35,981 nt of DNA from Nemertoderma westbladi (GCA_032718475.1 JAUCBJ010002745.1:1-35981); one strand, 5' to 3'; shown: positions 1 to 9,467, counted from the stretch's first letter. Translations and numbers: made by a program. The notes: generated by a model from the letters alone, not told the origin.

Positions 1-176
1 ACTACAGACCAGTTTGGCATCAGTTGGGCGACATATACACTCCGTCCACCGTCAGTCCGTCCGTTTTCGCCTCTTTGTTAGGAGGCTAGGCTTCTATTAG
101 GCCTACCTGATTACACTACCAATACCACTACTACCAGTAGGCTAAATTTATATTGCTGTATTTAACTAAATATATA

Positions 177-587
177 ATGGTTGGAAAGTGTTGCGTAGTT
201 GGGTGTAGGTCGGGATATTCGTCAGAAGCTTCGCCAGGAACTGGAACTCAGGGAACTCCCTCAATGTTTAGTTTCCCGAAACAACCCGATGTGCGGTGCC
301 GGTGGATCCAGTTTATGTCGAATAGACAGGATAGAGCCAGTACAACGACATCGTGTGCCACAGTGACATCGCCATGGGCCCCATCTGATCACTCCAAGGT
401 GTGTATTTTACATTTTGAGGATCAATGGATCAACAGGAATGCCCAACTTTTAACGCTAAAATTCGGTGCGTTTCCTTCGATATACCCGGCCTGTATCCCT
501 GTAGGCCTATCCTCTATAAAACACGTAACTCCGTCACGCAAAAAACCCTTGAAACGAGAGATTTTCTCTACAGAGGGGTCACTATAG
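177..587 (+). CDS. THAP-type zinc-finger protein (N-terminal exon or truncated gene)
   Basis: A 136-residue frame whose first ~95 residues read as a complete THAP domain, a C2CH zinc-binding DNA-binding fold used by animal transcription factors and P-element-derived proteins. Visible marks are MVGKCCVVGCRSGYSS at the N-terminus (the C-x(2-4)-C pair), FSFPKQ, a Trp in RWIQF, VCILHFEDQW (the later Cys-x2-His pair) and GAFPSIYP, which sits where the family has its AVPT-like box. The ATG at 177 is chosen over one 24 bases upstream because THAP domains begin directly at this M-V-x-x-C. The tail after residue ~110 is basic and its last residues fall in the downstream minisatellite, so the true 3' end is probably a splice site before it (GTAACT near 525 is a candidate) or the gene is truncated. 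The family call is firm; gene completeness is unknown. Confidence 0.82.
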   Translation: MVGKCCVVGCRSGYSSEASPGTGTQGTPSMFSFPKQPDVRCRWIQFMSNRQDRASTTTSCATVTSPWAPSDHSKVCILHFEDQWINRNAQLLTLKFGAFPSIYPACIPVGLSSIKHVTPSRKKPLKREIFSTEGSL

Positions 588-985
588 TAGTGAGTCCGCG
601 CCCAGAGAGACTCGATTCTACAGAGATATTTCTCTACAGGGGGGTCACATGTTGAGTCCGAGCCCAGAGAGACTCTTTAAAACTGAGATAATTCTCTACA
701 GGGGGATCACACGTTGAGTCCGAGCCTAGAGAGACTCTTTAAACTGAGATATTTCTCTACGGGGGGGGGGGGGGGGGGTCACACGTTGAGTCCGAGCCCA
801 GAGAGACTCTTTAAACTGAGATATTTCTCTACAGGGAGGGGGGGGGGGGTTTACACGTTGAGTCCGAGCCCAGAGAGACTCTTTAAAACTGAGATATTTC
901 TCTACAGGGGGGTCACACGTTGAGTCCGAGCCCAGAGAGACTCTTTAAAAGTGAGATATTTCTCTACAGTGGAGTCACACAATTA
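528..985 (+). repeat. Minisatellite, 61-72 bp unit, about seven copies
   Basis: Unit starts (GAGTCCGAGCCCAGAGAGAC) are seen at about 593, 654, 716, 788, 860 and 922, with a partial degenerate unit before them. Each unit carries GAGTCC, GAGAGACTCTTTAAA, GAGATATTTCTCTACAG and a G-run followed by TCACACGTTG. Within each unit GAGTC...GACTC and GAGATATTTCTC are self-complementary. Unit length varies mainly through the G-run, which grows from about 6 to about 18 residues near 760-777. Confidence 0.9.
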
Positions 986-1657
986 ATTTTCTGGTTTACG
1001 TTTAATTTTCAGGATTGTTACTCTATCTATTTAATTAATAAAGAGCCCTTATCAGGGCCATTGATGTGTTTTCACACTGGGGAATATTGGGTTGGCAATC
1101 CTAATAAAATAATAAAGTAATAAGTTAACATAAAATATAAAGAACGTTATAATAATATAAAGTAGACAATAATAATATAAAGTAATAAGTTAACATAAAA
1201 TATATAAAGAACGTGATAATATTAATATAATTCACCTCCTTTTCTTTACATTTTCACTTTTTATATTTTGCTTAGGTTAACACGTTTTTAAGATTTTTTG
1301 TTTGCAATCTGAGCTGTGCTACTTGTTTTTTTTATTAATTAACAAGTTTATGAATATCACCAATTTATAAAAAACACATGGGGAGTATAATTTACAAAAT
1401 TATAATCGATTTAGAAGTAGAAACAAGTAGGCCCACTAAATTTAGTGGGCTGCTGCAGCATTCCAGGTCGTATTATAGTAGGTCATGGGTGGGTCCTTTA
1501 TTTTTTCCTCAGATAAAAAGTAAAAATTGACAATACATTGAAATACGAAATTTAATTGAAATACGAGTTTTTTTCTAAAATTTATTCCAAAATTATAACA
1601 TTACTCAACGCCGTTAGTATTAACAGCGAGTTGTTATTTAACACTTTACAACCTTAC
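986..1657. other. AT-rich intergenic stretch without a gene
   Basis: No supported coding region. AATAAA-like words occur near 1036 and 1104, and a short ATAATATAAAGTA word is repeated between 1105 and 1230. They could serve as polyadenylation signals for the upstream frame, but nothing else supports that. Confidence 0.5.
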
Positions 1658-1802
1658 AGGACATTACACTACAGCATTGTATTGTATTGGCCTGTACAAT
1701 TAGCATTGTAGTGGGTTTTGTAATGTCCCATGTTTATGTACAGTAGTAACCAATGACGGCAAGCTGTAAAGTTACGGCGTCAATGGTTACCACGTAAACA
1801 AT
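1658..1802. repeat. Two adjacent imperfect hairpins
   Basis: The first hairpin pairs GGACATTAC...CAGCATTGTA (1659-1682) with TAGCATTGTAGTG...GTAATGTCC (1701-1728). The second pairs TGTTTATGT...AGTAACCAATGACGGC (1731-1760) with GGCGTCAATGGTTACC..CGTAAACA (1776-1800). Possible remnant of a small inverted-repeat transposon or a structured transcript. Confidence 0.5.
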
Positions 1803-2063
1803 AGGTGGAAATTTGCCTGACAGCCAGATAGGCCTACTGCAATACCTATCGGTAGGCGGGGTATAGCTATTAATAACCAGTAGGGCCTAGCTATATTATT
1901 ATAATATGGCTCCAAACGCCACCATAAATATAAGCTAACTTATTTATAACATAATTTAATTCACGTTTACATTTATTTATACAGCAACTAATTTAATTTG
2001 TGCAGTTTCTATCACTTAATATATATACAATCATTTCGTAATTTTACAATTTTGGAATAAAAC

Positions 2064-2207
2064 TACATACATACTTGTTGCAAAATACTTTAAGGTGTTC
2101 TGATCCTCGTGGCTTTATTTTCACTCACTCACTAACGTTCGTTCGTGTAACAAAGCCACTCGGATCATCACACTGTAAAGGGCTACTTTACACACAAGTA
2201 TGTAAAT
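2064..2207. repeat. Near-palindromic inverted repeat, ~144 bp (MITE-like)
   Basis: The arms are imperfect complements. TGATCCTCGTGGCTTTATT (2101-2119) pairs with AACAAAGCCACTCGGATCA (2149-2167). The pairing extends outward, with ACATACTTGT on the left (about 2067-2078) against ACAAGTATGT on the right (2193-2202). The loop includes CACTCACTCACTAACGTTCGTTCGTG. No coding capacity. Likely a small foldback or MITE-type element. Confidence 0.6.
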
Positions 2208-2499
2208 AGTTATTACAAAAAAAATACTGAGCACTGCTGCCGGGTGTAGAATCCAATAGATAACATAGCTGCTGCACTTTGTCATTCTACCACATTCGTA
2301 ACTTGTCGTGGATTAGTAAATATTTGCCTAGAAAAAACTTGGAGACATGGATTCACGCTTTTATCTCATCTCGGGTGAACTTGAATAATTCCTTATAATT
2401 TGGATTACCACAGAAATATATAAAGAAGCTGTAATATGTTCTCCTAAATTTCTGTTCTTCTGTTCTCATAGATTGCTCTGTTACAGAAAATATGTCCAG

Positions 2500-2661
2500 G
2501 CTTGAAAAAACTCCATTGGCTACAAGTTCATAGACGAATTGACTACAATATACTGTAGCTGTTCTTACTATTAAATGCCTACATGAAGTGGCTCCGGATT
2601 ACTTGTCTGAATTACTTTCTCTTTATCATCCAAAACGTAATCTGCGCTCCACTAAAGAGTA
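2500..2661 (+). pseudogene. CR1/L2-like LINE reverse transcriptase C-terminal scrap
   Basis: In two frames joined by a frame break near 2545-2550, the translation matches the well-known C-terminal end of CR1-clade LINE polymerases: LHWLQVHRRIDYNIL, then TIKCLHEVAPDYLSELL and LYHPKRNLRS. A stop and the frame change show it is dead. The piece is about 50 residues, far shorter than a LINE ORF2, as expected for a 5'-truncated and decayed insertion. Confidence 0.65.
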
Positions 2662-2890
2662 AGTTTGTAATTTTTTGAACTTTAACTTATGACTTTACTA
2701 TTGCCGAATTTAAACTCTACTTAATTAAGTTGTATATTAGTATATTTAAGAACTTTTATTCATTTCGTAGTTTGTGCGCCTAGATATATTGTATAGGTGG
2801 TTTATAAATAAAATTATTATAATTATTATGTGCCAAGTAGGCTTCTAACTGGCTGTTGCTGGCTACTATCTCATAAGTAACAACAGTAAC

Positions 2891-2966
2891 TAAGTCGTTC
2901 GCATGACTTAGTATGTCGTTCGCATGACTTAGTATGTCGTTCGCACGACTTAGTAAGTCGTTCACG
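2891..2966. repeat. 21-bp tandem repeat, ~3.6 copies
   Basis: Unit TAAGTCGTTCGCATGACTTAG, with variants beginning TATG and one GCACGACT change. Starts are at 2891, 2912, 2933 and 2954. The unit ends AAGTC/GACTT are complementary, so each unit can fold on itself. Confidence 0.9.
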
Positions 2967-3298
2967 TCCAGCAACTGATGTAGCCCATTACACAATTATT
3001 TTAGAAAATATAGATAAAACAGATGGGGGTTAAAAATTAGATATCGCGGTTACATGAAACATCATTTTTCTGTAACTATTTATACAAAAATTTTATTAAA
3101 AAAATACCACCACGACCACGCACCAAATCTATGGATTATTATAAGTTCACAAAATTTGGACTGCTAAATAAATATCTTGCAGAAGTTACGTATTTGATAG
3201 TAGTTAACTGTGACCATACTTTACTACGGAATACGTATAATATTAGTATATTCTTGGTCTTAAAACATATAAAGCTTGTTCTGCAAACTGTTTTCAGT

Positions 3299-4666
3299 TT
3301 AGCTTGAATAATAATCGTAGTCAACTGAGACAACATTAGTACCATTATCGAAATCCTTTGCGAAGTTCTCCATGAGACCTGTACTATTTGATTGGTCATC
3401 AAACCCTCGCATTATACTCAAGTTCGATGTCAAAACAAAAACTGATGTGAATATAAAACACATGATATCGAAGTATTTTAATATTCTCAAACACATACGG
3501 ATTTCTCTTTGCCTTATGCGAAATTTTCTAGTAAAACATTCGATATTTGTTTTTGGTTCTATTTCCACCTTCCCTTTCTCACTTTCACATTGCTCTTTCA
3601 ATTTGATATCTGTTTCACCTGCAACGAAATCATCTGTTTCATCTGTAGAGCAATTATCATCCAATTTGTGAAAAATGCTGTAGAGTTTTTGAATAATAAC
3701 GCAAATGATTACAGTCACTATGGTAATAAGGACATTCATATAGTAAAGTTGGCTGAGCAGGGGTTCCGGTTTACCTGTTGGTGGAACATAATCCTGGACC
3801 ATAACCAGATTCAGCAGTTGGGCAAAAAACAGTGCAGATATCAGACTGACTCGATCGCCCTCGTCGTGTGGAAGGATAAAAACAAATGGAATAACTGCGT
3901 CGATAACTAGGGAAGGAAATATTATGATTTTGATATAGAATGTTGCCATTCGGTGGATAGTAATAGCGAAACTCAGAGTTGTGTATGTATTGTTGCTGGG
4001 AATTTGAAGCATTTCGTTAACTGATTTGTTTGATCTGGCCTCTTCTTTATCCCAAATCCATTGATTAGAAGCGAAACGCACAGACGTCATAATGTTATTC
4101 ATATTTCCCGCCCATTGGATATTGACCTCTGAGTCATCGTAGATCCACGACGCGAAGTCAAAGACCAGAATCTGTATATCGAACGGGAAAAAAGTTGCGT
4201 TCAATAATTGGGAAACTTCCATTTTAAATCGTTGGAAATGTTCAATATTTCCATCAGAGTGTAGTACAGCGTAATCCACTGTATCACCCTCAGCCCGTTC
4301 CAACATATTCAGCATTGTCAGTTCCGGTTTCCATACTTGCGTTGGAGATATAGTCAGCTGTTTGATTCCACTGTAATCATTTGGATCCCATTCCAAGTTG
4401 ACATCGTTCCAAGAAACCAACGTCCAAGCAGAAAACGTTACTGAAGAATGAACTATGTCGACAACAGAAACACTAGCAAGTTTAAAGGAAACTAGAACGT
4501 CGATAACATCAGTAACTTGTCGTACAGGTCGGAATTCTGTGTTGTATTTATCGAATAAGGCGGATTTGAGCTTCGTCACATTTGCTTGTAAGAGTGAAGC
4601 AGAATTGTCCGATTGAATCGTCACAAATAACAAAGCCAACAACAGCGTTATAAGATTTAGTGACAT
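3299..4666 (-). CDS. Nicotinic-receptor-like ligand-gated ion channel subunit lacking Cys-loop cysteines (copy A)
   Basis: A 455-residue intronless frame. The start at 4666 is preferred over an in-frame ATG 81 bases upstream because it opens directly with a signal peptide (MSLNLITLLLALLFVTIQS) and matches copy B. Domain order: extracellular domain to ~residue 240 with WDPNDYSGIK and VWKPELTMLN, both nAChR signatures; FFPFDIQ (Cys-loop core); SWIYDD; then M1 (YIKIIIFPSLV), M2 (ISALFFAQLLNLVMV), VPPT linker, M3, a ~90-residue cytoplasmic loop and M4 (FDIMCFIFTSVFVLTS). The two Cys that define the family's loop are Gln and Leu here, the vicinal Cys pair of loop C is absent, and the extracellular part has no cysteine. 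An acidic residue at -1' and Asp at 20' fit a cation channel; 9' is Phe instead of Leu. Ligand unknown. It could be a recent retrocopy, but the open frame argues for function. Confidence 0.88.
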   Translation of the reverse strand: MSLNLITLLLALLFVTIQSDNSASLLQANVTKLKSALFDKYNTEFRPVRQVTDVIDVLVSFKLASVSVVDIVHSSVTFSAWTLVSWNDVNLEWDPNDYSGIKQLTISPTQVWKPELTMLNMLERAEGDTVDYAVLHSDGNIEHFQRFKMEVSQLLNATFFPFDIQILVFDFASWIYDDSEVNIQWAGNMNNIMTSVRFASNQWIWDKEEARSNKSVNEMLQIPSNNTYTTLSFAITIHRMATFYIKIIIFPSLVIDAVIPFVFILPHDEGDRVSLISALFFAQLLNLVMVQDYVPPTGKPEPLLSQLYYMNVLITIVTVIICVIIQKLYSIFHKLDDNCSTDETDDFVAGETDIKLKEQCESEKGKVEIEPKTNIECFTRKFRIRQREIRMCLRILKYFDIMCFIFTSVFVLTSNLSIMRGFDDQSNSTGLMENFAKDFDNGTNVVSVDYDYYSS

Positions 4667-4948
4667 ATTTATTTTTAAACATATAGGCCTAATAAATATA
4701 TCACAGAAAGAAGTTAAGTTTACAATAATATTAAAGTTAGGGTCCAAATTTGAATAAATTTAATTCAATGCATTGTTTAGTTTATATAAAATAAAATTGA
4801 CATAATTAATTATGAAGTAAAAAGTGCACTCACGAATAAAATATTGTAATTAATTATAAGGTTAAAATCACAGTAATTATGTATTTAGAAATAATGCAAT
4901 TACACATTTGTATCCTAACCCCAAACGTGTTGATGATGTAGCAGTCGT

Positions 4949-5257
4949 TTATGAATTTAGCCTGTTCTTCAGTTGTATGACTTTTTTTTTTTTTTCTTTT
5001 CTTTTAGTTTTAGGAATTACAGGTGCTTCTTCAAATTTCCTTTGTACAGTAGTAGCGGTAATAGAGCAGAGAAGATAGGGATGGACGCCATGTTCTAAAG
5101 CTGCATCCTTGAAAGTGCTGCTGGGTCCCATGTACTGTACTTGTGGTTTGGAACGATAGTTTGAGTGAAGGTTTACTCGTAGTCTCAATTGCAAACTGAA
5201 GTTTGGATATTTGATAAGCCTGTGAACAGTTCCAAGACACGCAATGTAAGATAGCAT
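4949..5257 (-). CDS. Unrecognised 102-residue frame, possible exon
   Basis: I do not recognise a family. The central part (YRSKPQVQYMGPSSTF then KDAALEHGVHPYLL) has a protein-like composition, and the C-terminus is Lys-rich, encoded by an A-rich run on the minus strand. No intron boundaries can be set with confidence; CAAACTTCAG on the minus strand near 5198 could be a 3' splice site. It may be an exon, a decayed retrocopy with an A-rich 3' end, or chance. A protein search of residues 30-85 against animal proteomes would decide. Confidence 0.25.
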   Translation of the reverse strand: MLSYIACLGTVHRLIKYPNFSLQLRLRVNLHSNYRSKPQVQYMGPSSTFKDAALEHGVHPYLLCSITATTVQRKFEEAPVIPKTKRKEKKKKVIQLKNRLNS

Positions 5258-7330
5258 TGATATTGGTGATATATTGAAGAGAGCACAAATATGCAGTCAT
5301 TGGGTATATACTTTCTGACAAGGAGTAGGTAGACCCACCATTAATGGACAGGACATTGCACCAATACATAATGGAAATTAACAATGATTATAACTAGGAT
5401 AGCAGTTTATATTATGCTGAAACTTATAAATATTGTACCTCATTTTAGTCTATATATATGCTGTCACACTCTATCTCATAACCTCTATCCCAATCACCAT
5501 ATATATATATATCTTGTTGCTGAATTTCTCAGTGACATGTTGGATATGCTTCCTGAAGGTAATCTATACCTATAAAAATCAAATTCTCTCTCTCTCTCTC
5601 TCTCTCTCTTTTTATTTAAAAAAAAAGTTTAATTCACGTTCGGTACCGGTACTAAGTACCGCTACGTCAGTAGGCCTATACCGGTACCAGTACGCCAGTA
5701 GGCCTATGCCGGTAGCGGGAAATACCGGGTAACATGTCTCGGGTATTGCCTGCTAGTATATATATACAAGAAGCGCTGGGGCTGCTGATCATACCTTTGT
5801 ACTAGTGATAGAAACCACTGACTGGCTGCCTGTTATCATTGAGTCTGGTATATAATTATATACCTCTTCCGAAATAGGATATGATAGGATATGATCGATA
5901 TGCATGTGACATACGTGTGTTCAGTTTCACAGCTTACTTCTGAAAAACCGTGTGCCAATCAACAGTTTCGGTTGGCATGGTTGCTGTACGTATCCCAACG
6001 GTGAGATGGTAAGAAACGCCTAGCATGAATAGAATGTTGAAATCATAAACAATTACATCAGCAGTTCTGGCGGAGTAGTAGCATACAATTAATACCACCT
6101 CGGGAATTTATTATAGCCATCCTGCCAGAACATGAAAAGTGGCAGTCGATGATTCTATTAGAGAAGTTTATAATTTATTATTGGTGTTATGGGTGAATGA
6201 GTGGTTTCATATTATTATAACTTTCGATCAGTTCAATCCCACCTGGACTTCATTGCCGACTTTGCAAAAACTGTGCCCAACAAAAAGTTATATTAGTGAA
6301 GTTGTATACTATACAGTAAGCATATCCAACTTTTTTTGTCCTTGTACGGAAAAACATTGATAGAGATCATGGTTCTGAGTGATCCAGCCTGATTTAATCA
6401 GTAAGAATCTGATTAAATTATATGTAATTTTAACTGCAAATAAATAATCCATAAATGCATATAAGCAAATAGGCCAAAATAATATGTAGGGCATATCATA
6501 TAATAAAAGCATAGCGATCTAAAAGGAAACAAAAATAGGTAATATAATAAATACTAGGGAAGAATACATTATGAAAAAAATAATAAAAAATTATTATTAT
6601 TAAAACAAAACAAAACAATTGAATATACATAATTAATGTAAAATCTACTCAACTGAAAGCCGCCTCATCCACCTATATATCAACCAACCAAAATCACAAC
6701 AAAATCTCGCATCATATCCATTCCAGATTGTGATTGCTTACTTTGAATCTTCAGGCGCGCTAATTAAAGCACATTGTAGATAATAATAATGAGGAAAAAT
6801 ATATTACTTACAGTATTTCATATAATGAAACTTGAACTGGAGTATTGATTTTTATAAGTTGTGGGCTGCCATTCTAACATTGCAGTGTATTTATTACCAT
6901 AAACACTGAAATGTTAACTATATTAAAAAGAATGAAGATAAATGTTAGAGAAGTGTTACGATTGTTAATACTACTTACTGTAAACTATAATTAATTAAGT
7001 ACCACCAATTTATGTTTACTCTAACATGCATTTGGCAGACACAATTCAGTTTATTAGTCACTTATAATATATAATAAAGTAATATAATATAAAGTCACTT
7101 ATAGTTCTCCATCTATTCCATATAATAATGTATAATAATATATCAGTGTAATTAGATTGAATTAGTAGTTAAGAATCATAAATACAACATAAGGTTGGCG
7201 TTGTAATATAGGGTTTAGCGCCAAGAATAGGTCTGTTATGTGTATTTAGTTGCCAAGTTTATTTTGAACCAGAAAAAAATACATCTAATCTGTATGCCTA
7301 CCTACCTACAGTAGGCGTATTACTACGGTG
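5258..7330. other. Intergenic stretch without a supported gene
   Basis: Contains a (CT)n microsatellite near 5585-5609, an imperfect repeat of CAGTAGGCCTATRCCGGTA around 5667-5716, and several ACCGGTA palindromes. The rest is AT-rich with many TAATATAA words (6400-7180). I see no gene. Confidence 0.6.
5585..5609. repeat. (CT)n microsatellite
   Basis: An uninterrupted run of about 12 CT dinucleotides followed by a T/A-rich stretch. Confidence 0.9.
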
Positions 7331-7332
7331 CA

Positions 7333-7725
7333 GTGTTACTTACTAATCGGTTCAATGGAAGATGGCTAGCTCATGATTTCTTCTGGGGGAGTCCTATTGA
7401 AGTATTATGGCAAGTCTTCCAGGGTGACACCCTTGCAACATTCTTATTCAGAATTATTGTGGTTGACTATGTTCTATGCATGTCCTTAGAACATCATAAT
7501 GAAGATGAGGTGATGGTAATACAACCTATTGGCCCCAGAAGTCGAGGAAATCCTGCCAAGTACTACTGATCTAGACTTTTCTGATGACTTGGTACTAGCT
7601 TGAATTACTAAAGGATGTCCAAGGGCTCTTCTGCTCATACTGTAGGAGCAGGCTGCTGCTTATAGTGTTGGTGTTTTTGTAAACTCCAAGAGACCGAAGT
7701 TTAAAAGTAAACGTTGACAGATTTT
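7333..7725 (+). pseudogene. LINE reverse transcriptase palm fragment (copy 1)
   Basis: The first frame shows the reverse-transcriptase B-like motif QGDTLATFLF followed by VVDYVL. After a frame change near 7555 the catalytic-box equivalent reads TDLDFSDDLVLA (the F-x-D-D motif), followed by a stop. Then come residues resembling the usual A.....VGVFVNSKRPK segment. Stops and a frameshift make it non-functional. Its 3' part (about 7618-7690) resembles the start of the second LINE fragment at 26640, so both belong to one family. Clade not determined. Confidence 0.65.
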
Positions 7726-7762
7726 TAAGACATACGTATTAGTAGTACTGTAGTAGTAGTAG

Positions 7763-7771
7763 CTTGAGAAT
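7763..7771. repeat. Left 9-bp target-site copy of the MULE
   Basis: CTTGAGAAT directly before the left end. The right flank has CTTGTGAAT at 24094-24102, matching 8 of 9. A 9-bp duplication is typical of Mutator-like transposons. Confidence 0.7.
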
Positions 7772-7774
7772 GGT

Positions 7775-7892
7775 ATACAGACGTTTCGGCCTAGGACGTT
7801 TCGGCCCAGGACGTTTCGGCCCGGACGATTCGGCCCGGACGTTTCGGCCCGGACGATTCGGCCTGGACGTTTCAGTGTGGAAGTTTCGGCTC
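7775..7892. repeat. MULE left subterminal array of GACGTTTCGGCC motifs
   Basis: About eight copies of a 14-16 bp motif GGACGTTTCGGCC, some with GATTCGG in place of GTTTCGG. Such arrays at transposon ends are likely transposase-binding sites (inference). Confidence 0.8.
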
Positions 7893-8097
7893 ATGGTTGA
7901 CAATGAATGAAAAGACCAGGTACTTTAATCACAATAATTATTCATTAATTATAATTATAATTTTCACAATAAGCTACTGTATAACACAATAACATACGTT
8001 TATTACATAATTAATAGAAATTCCAACACAATCATTATTATTCACAATAATTATAAAAATAACAGTATACAGTATAACCAATAAGATGTAATTATTT

Positions 8098-8235
8098 TTA
8101 TTCAGGAATAAAATTTTTATCCGCCAGATTAAACCCAATGGATTCCATGAAGTTTGGTATGGAACGAGCGCCGGTTGCCCTTTGCTGAGTGATCGTTCGC
8201 AAACGCTTATGTAAAGCTTCGATCTTAACAAACTT
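8098..8235 (-). pseudogene. MULE transposase C-terminal tail, separated by the LTR insertion
   Basis: Read on the minus strand, the codons continue directly from 21001 once the LTR element and one AACTT copy are ignored. The same frame carries on (KFVKIEALHKRLRTITQQ), then MESIGFNLADKNFIPE and a stop at 8098-8100. This matches the basic tail that ends FLYWCH/MULE proteins. The LTR element cut the gene about 45 codons before its stop. Confidence 0.75.
8231..8235. repeat. Target-site duplication AACTT, left of LTR element
   Basis: AACTT immediately before the TG of the 5' LTR. The identical AACTT is at 21001-21005 after the CA of the 3' LTR. Five bases fits BEL/Pao integrases. Confidence 0.92.
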
Positions 8236-9424
8236 TGTAAAAGCTTTTGCGGATATAACCAGTCATGTTCTCCGCAATTAACTGTTTAGTTGTTTTAGCG
8301 GACATAACAAGCCATTTTCTCCGAAATGTACCCTGTAGGTGTTTTAGCGGACATAACAAGCCATTTTAGGCCGCAATACGCCAAATACTCTAAATAGAGT
8401 GTAGTTTCAGATGACGAAATCTGTCAGCTGATTTGACAGCCAACGTGGAGCTTTTCTTTGTTCTTTGTTCTGCTCGGCCAATCAGAGCGATTTTCACTTT
8501 GTGTTGGACAGTGCCTACAGAAACCCACGCAATTCAGTCAGTGTGTATCTTTTCTAAGCCCAGAACACCGGCTTAGGATTCTTCTGTACTTCGGTAGAAG
8601 TTTCAGACTTTGGCCAACACTAGACGGCTTTGATTATAAGAACGTAAATCTATTATCTGATGAAACGTCAAACTGCAGTCTGCACTGACTGAACAACTTT
8701 GATACTGCACCTACCAACTGCAGTACCGGTATTACCGATACTGGCTGAATATCACCGCATTATTGTACTTCTGTTTACTGTCTGTTATTAATGGTTATAT
8801 GTTGATGGATATGTTGTTATATTTGGAGAATATCGATAAATAATCATAAAACCCCAATCTTCTTGATTACTCGGTTACCGGTAGCAACTGCGACTTACAT
8901 TACATTGGTTTTAGTGCGCAGTAAATGCTATTTCATAATCCCTACATGTGTCAGTGGCTATCCTCCTTATATATGATCAAATTCAGTGACGGTCGGCAGA
9001 TCAGTGTGCAGCAGTGTGAAATCGTATGCAGCAGTGTGACAGATAATAAAGCATCTCCTAAAGAATGCGCTATTTACGAAAATCATTAGCCATCTCGTTG
9101 TGTTTAGTATAAGTCATAACTCTGTTTTATACTTAAAGCGCCACGTCCTAAAGGAACTGTTAATATTTCCCTGAAAGTGAATAATATTGTCAGAGATTAT
9201 ATAGTAACAATCAATCTAATAATACAGTAGGTCTGCAACGCAATAAGGTCAAAGCATCCGAATCCAGTCTCCCTTAACTGTGGGTGAATGATCGCGCATA
9301 GACTGGCTTCGGCTAATGTTACTTTATGTGCATTAAATCATTGTTATAGGCTAAAGTCGATTTATAAACAAGAGGACACCTAAAATTGGCAGGTTAAACT
9401 GCTAAAGGTCTGAAAGCGCGAACA
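8236..9424 (+). repeat. 5' LTR
   Basis: TGTAAAAGC...GCGCGAACA, 1189 bp. The upstream (U3) part starts with three ~48-bp direct repeats around TTTTAGCGGACATAACAAGC (about 8244-8385), resembling an enhancer array. AATAAA at 9045-9050 lies just after two copies of GCAGCAGTGTGA and may be the polyadenylation signal. A 76-codon frame (8458-8688) also exists in the 3' LTR but nothing indicates it is used. Confidence 0.92.
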
Positions 9425-9442
9425 ATAATAGATTTCTAGATT

Positions 9443-9467
9443 CTTTATTGCACCGTAGGCAATAAAG
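9443..9467 (+). other. Perfect stem-loop just after the 5' LTR
   Basis: CTTTATTGC and GCAATAAAG form a perfect 9-bp stem around a 7-base loop ACCGTAG, 19 bases after the LTR. The position is where retroelements keep primer-binding and packaging or dimerisation signals; the role is inferred. Confidence 0.5.

Noticed and set aside
3509-3910. Plus-strand frame of 133 codons opposite channel copy A (and its twin on the minus strand at 29566-29967)
   Set aside because: It is the complement of the strongly conserved M1-M4 coding region; openness follows from the sense strand's composition, and no motif is seen.
4667-4747. 27-residue upstream extension of channel copy A
   Set aside because: Not shared with copy B; the signal peptide starts at the ATG at 4666.
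7775-7892. Possible CRISPR-like array of regularly spaced GACGTTTCGGCC repeats
   Set aside because: Repeats are too short, have no unique spacers, sit in eukaryotic DNA, and are mirrored at a transposon end.
8458-8688. 76-codon frame in the 5' LTR, repeated in the 3' LTR (20010-20264)
   Set aside because: Conserved only because the LTRs are recent copies of each other; no domain, and LTR frames of this size are expected by chance.
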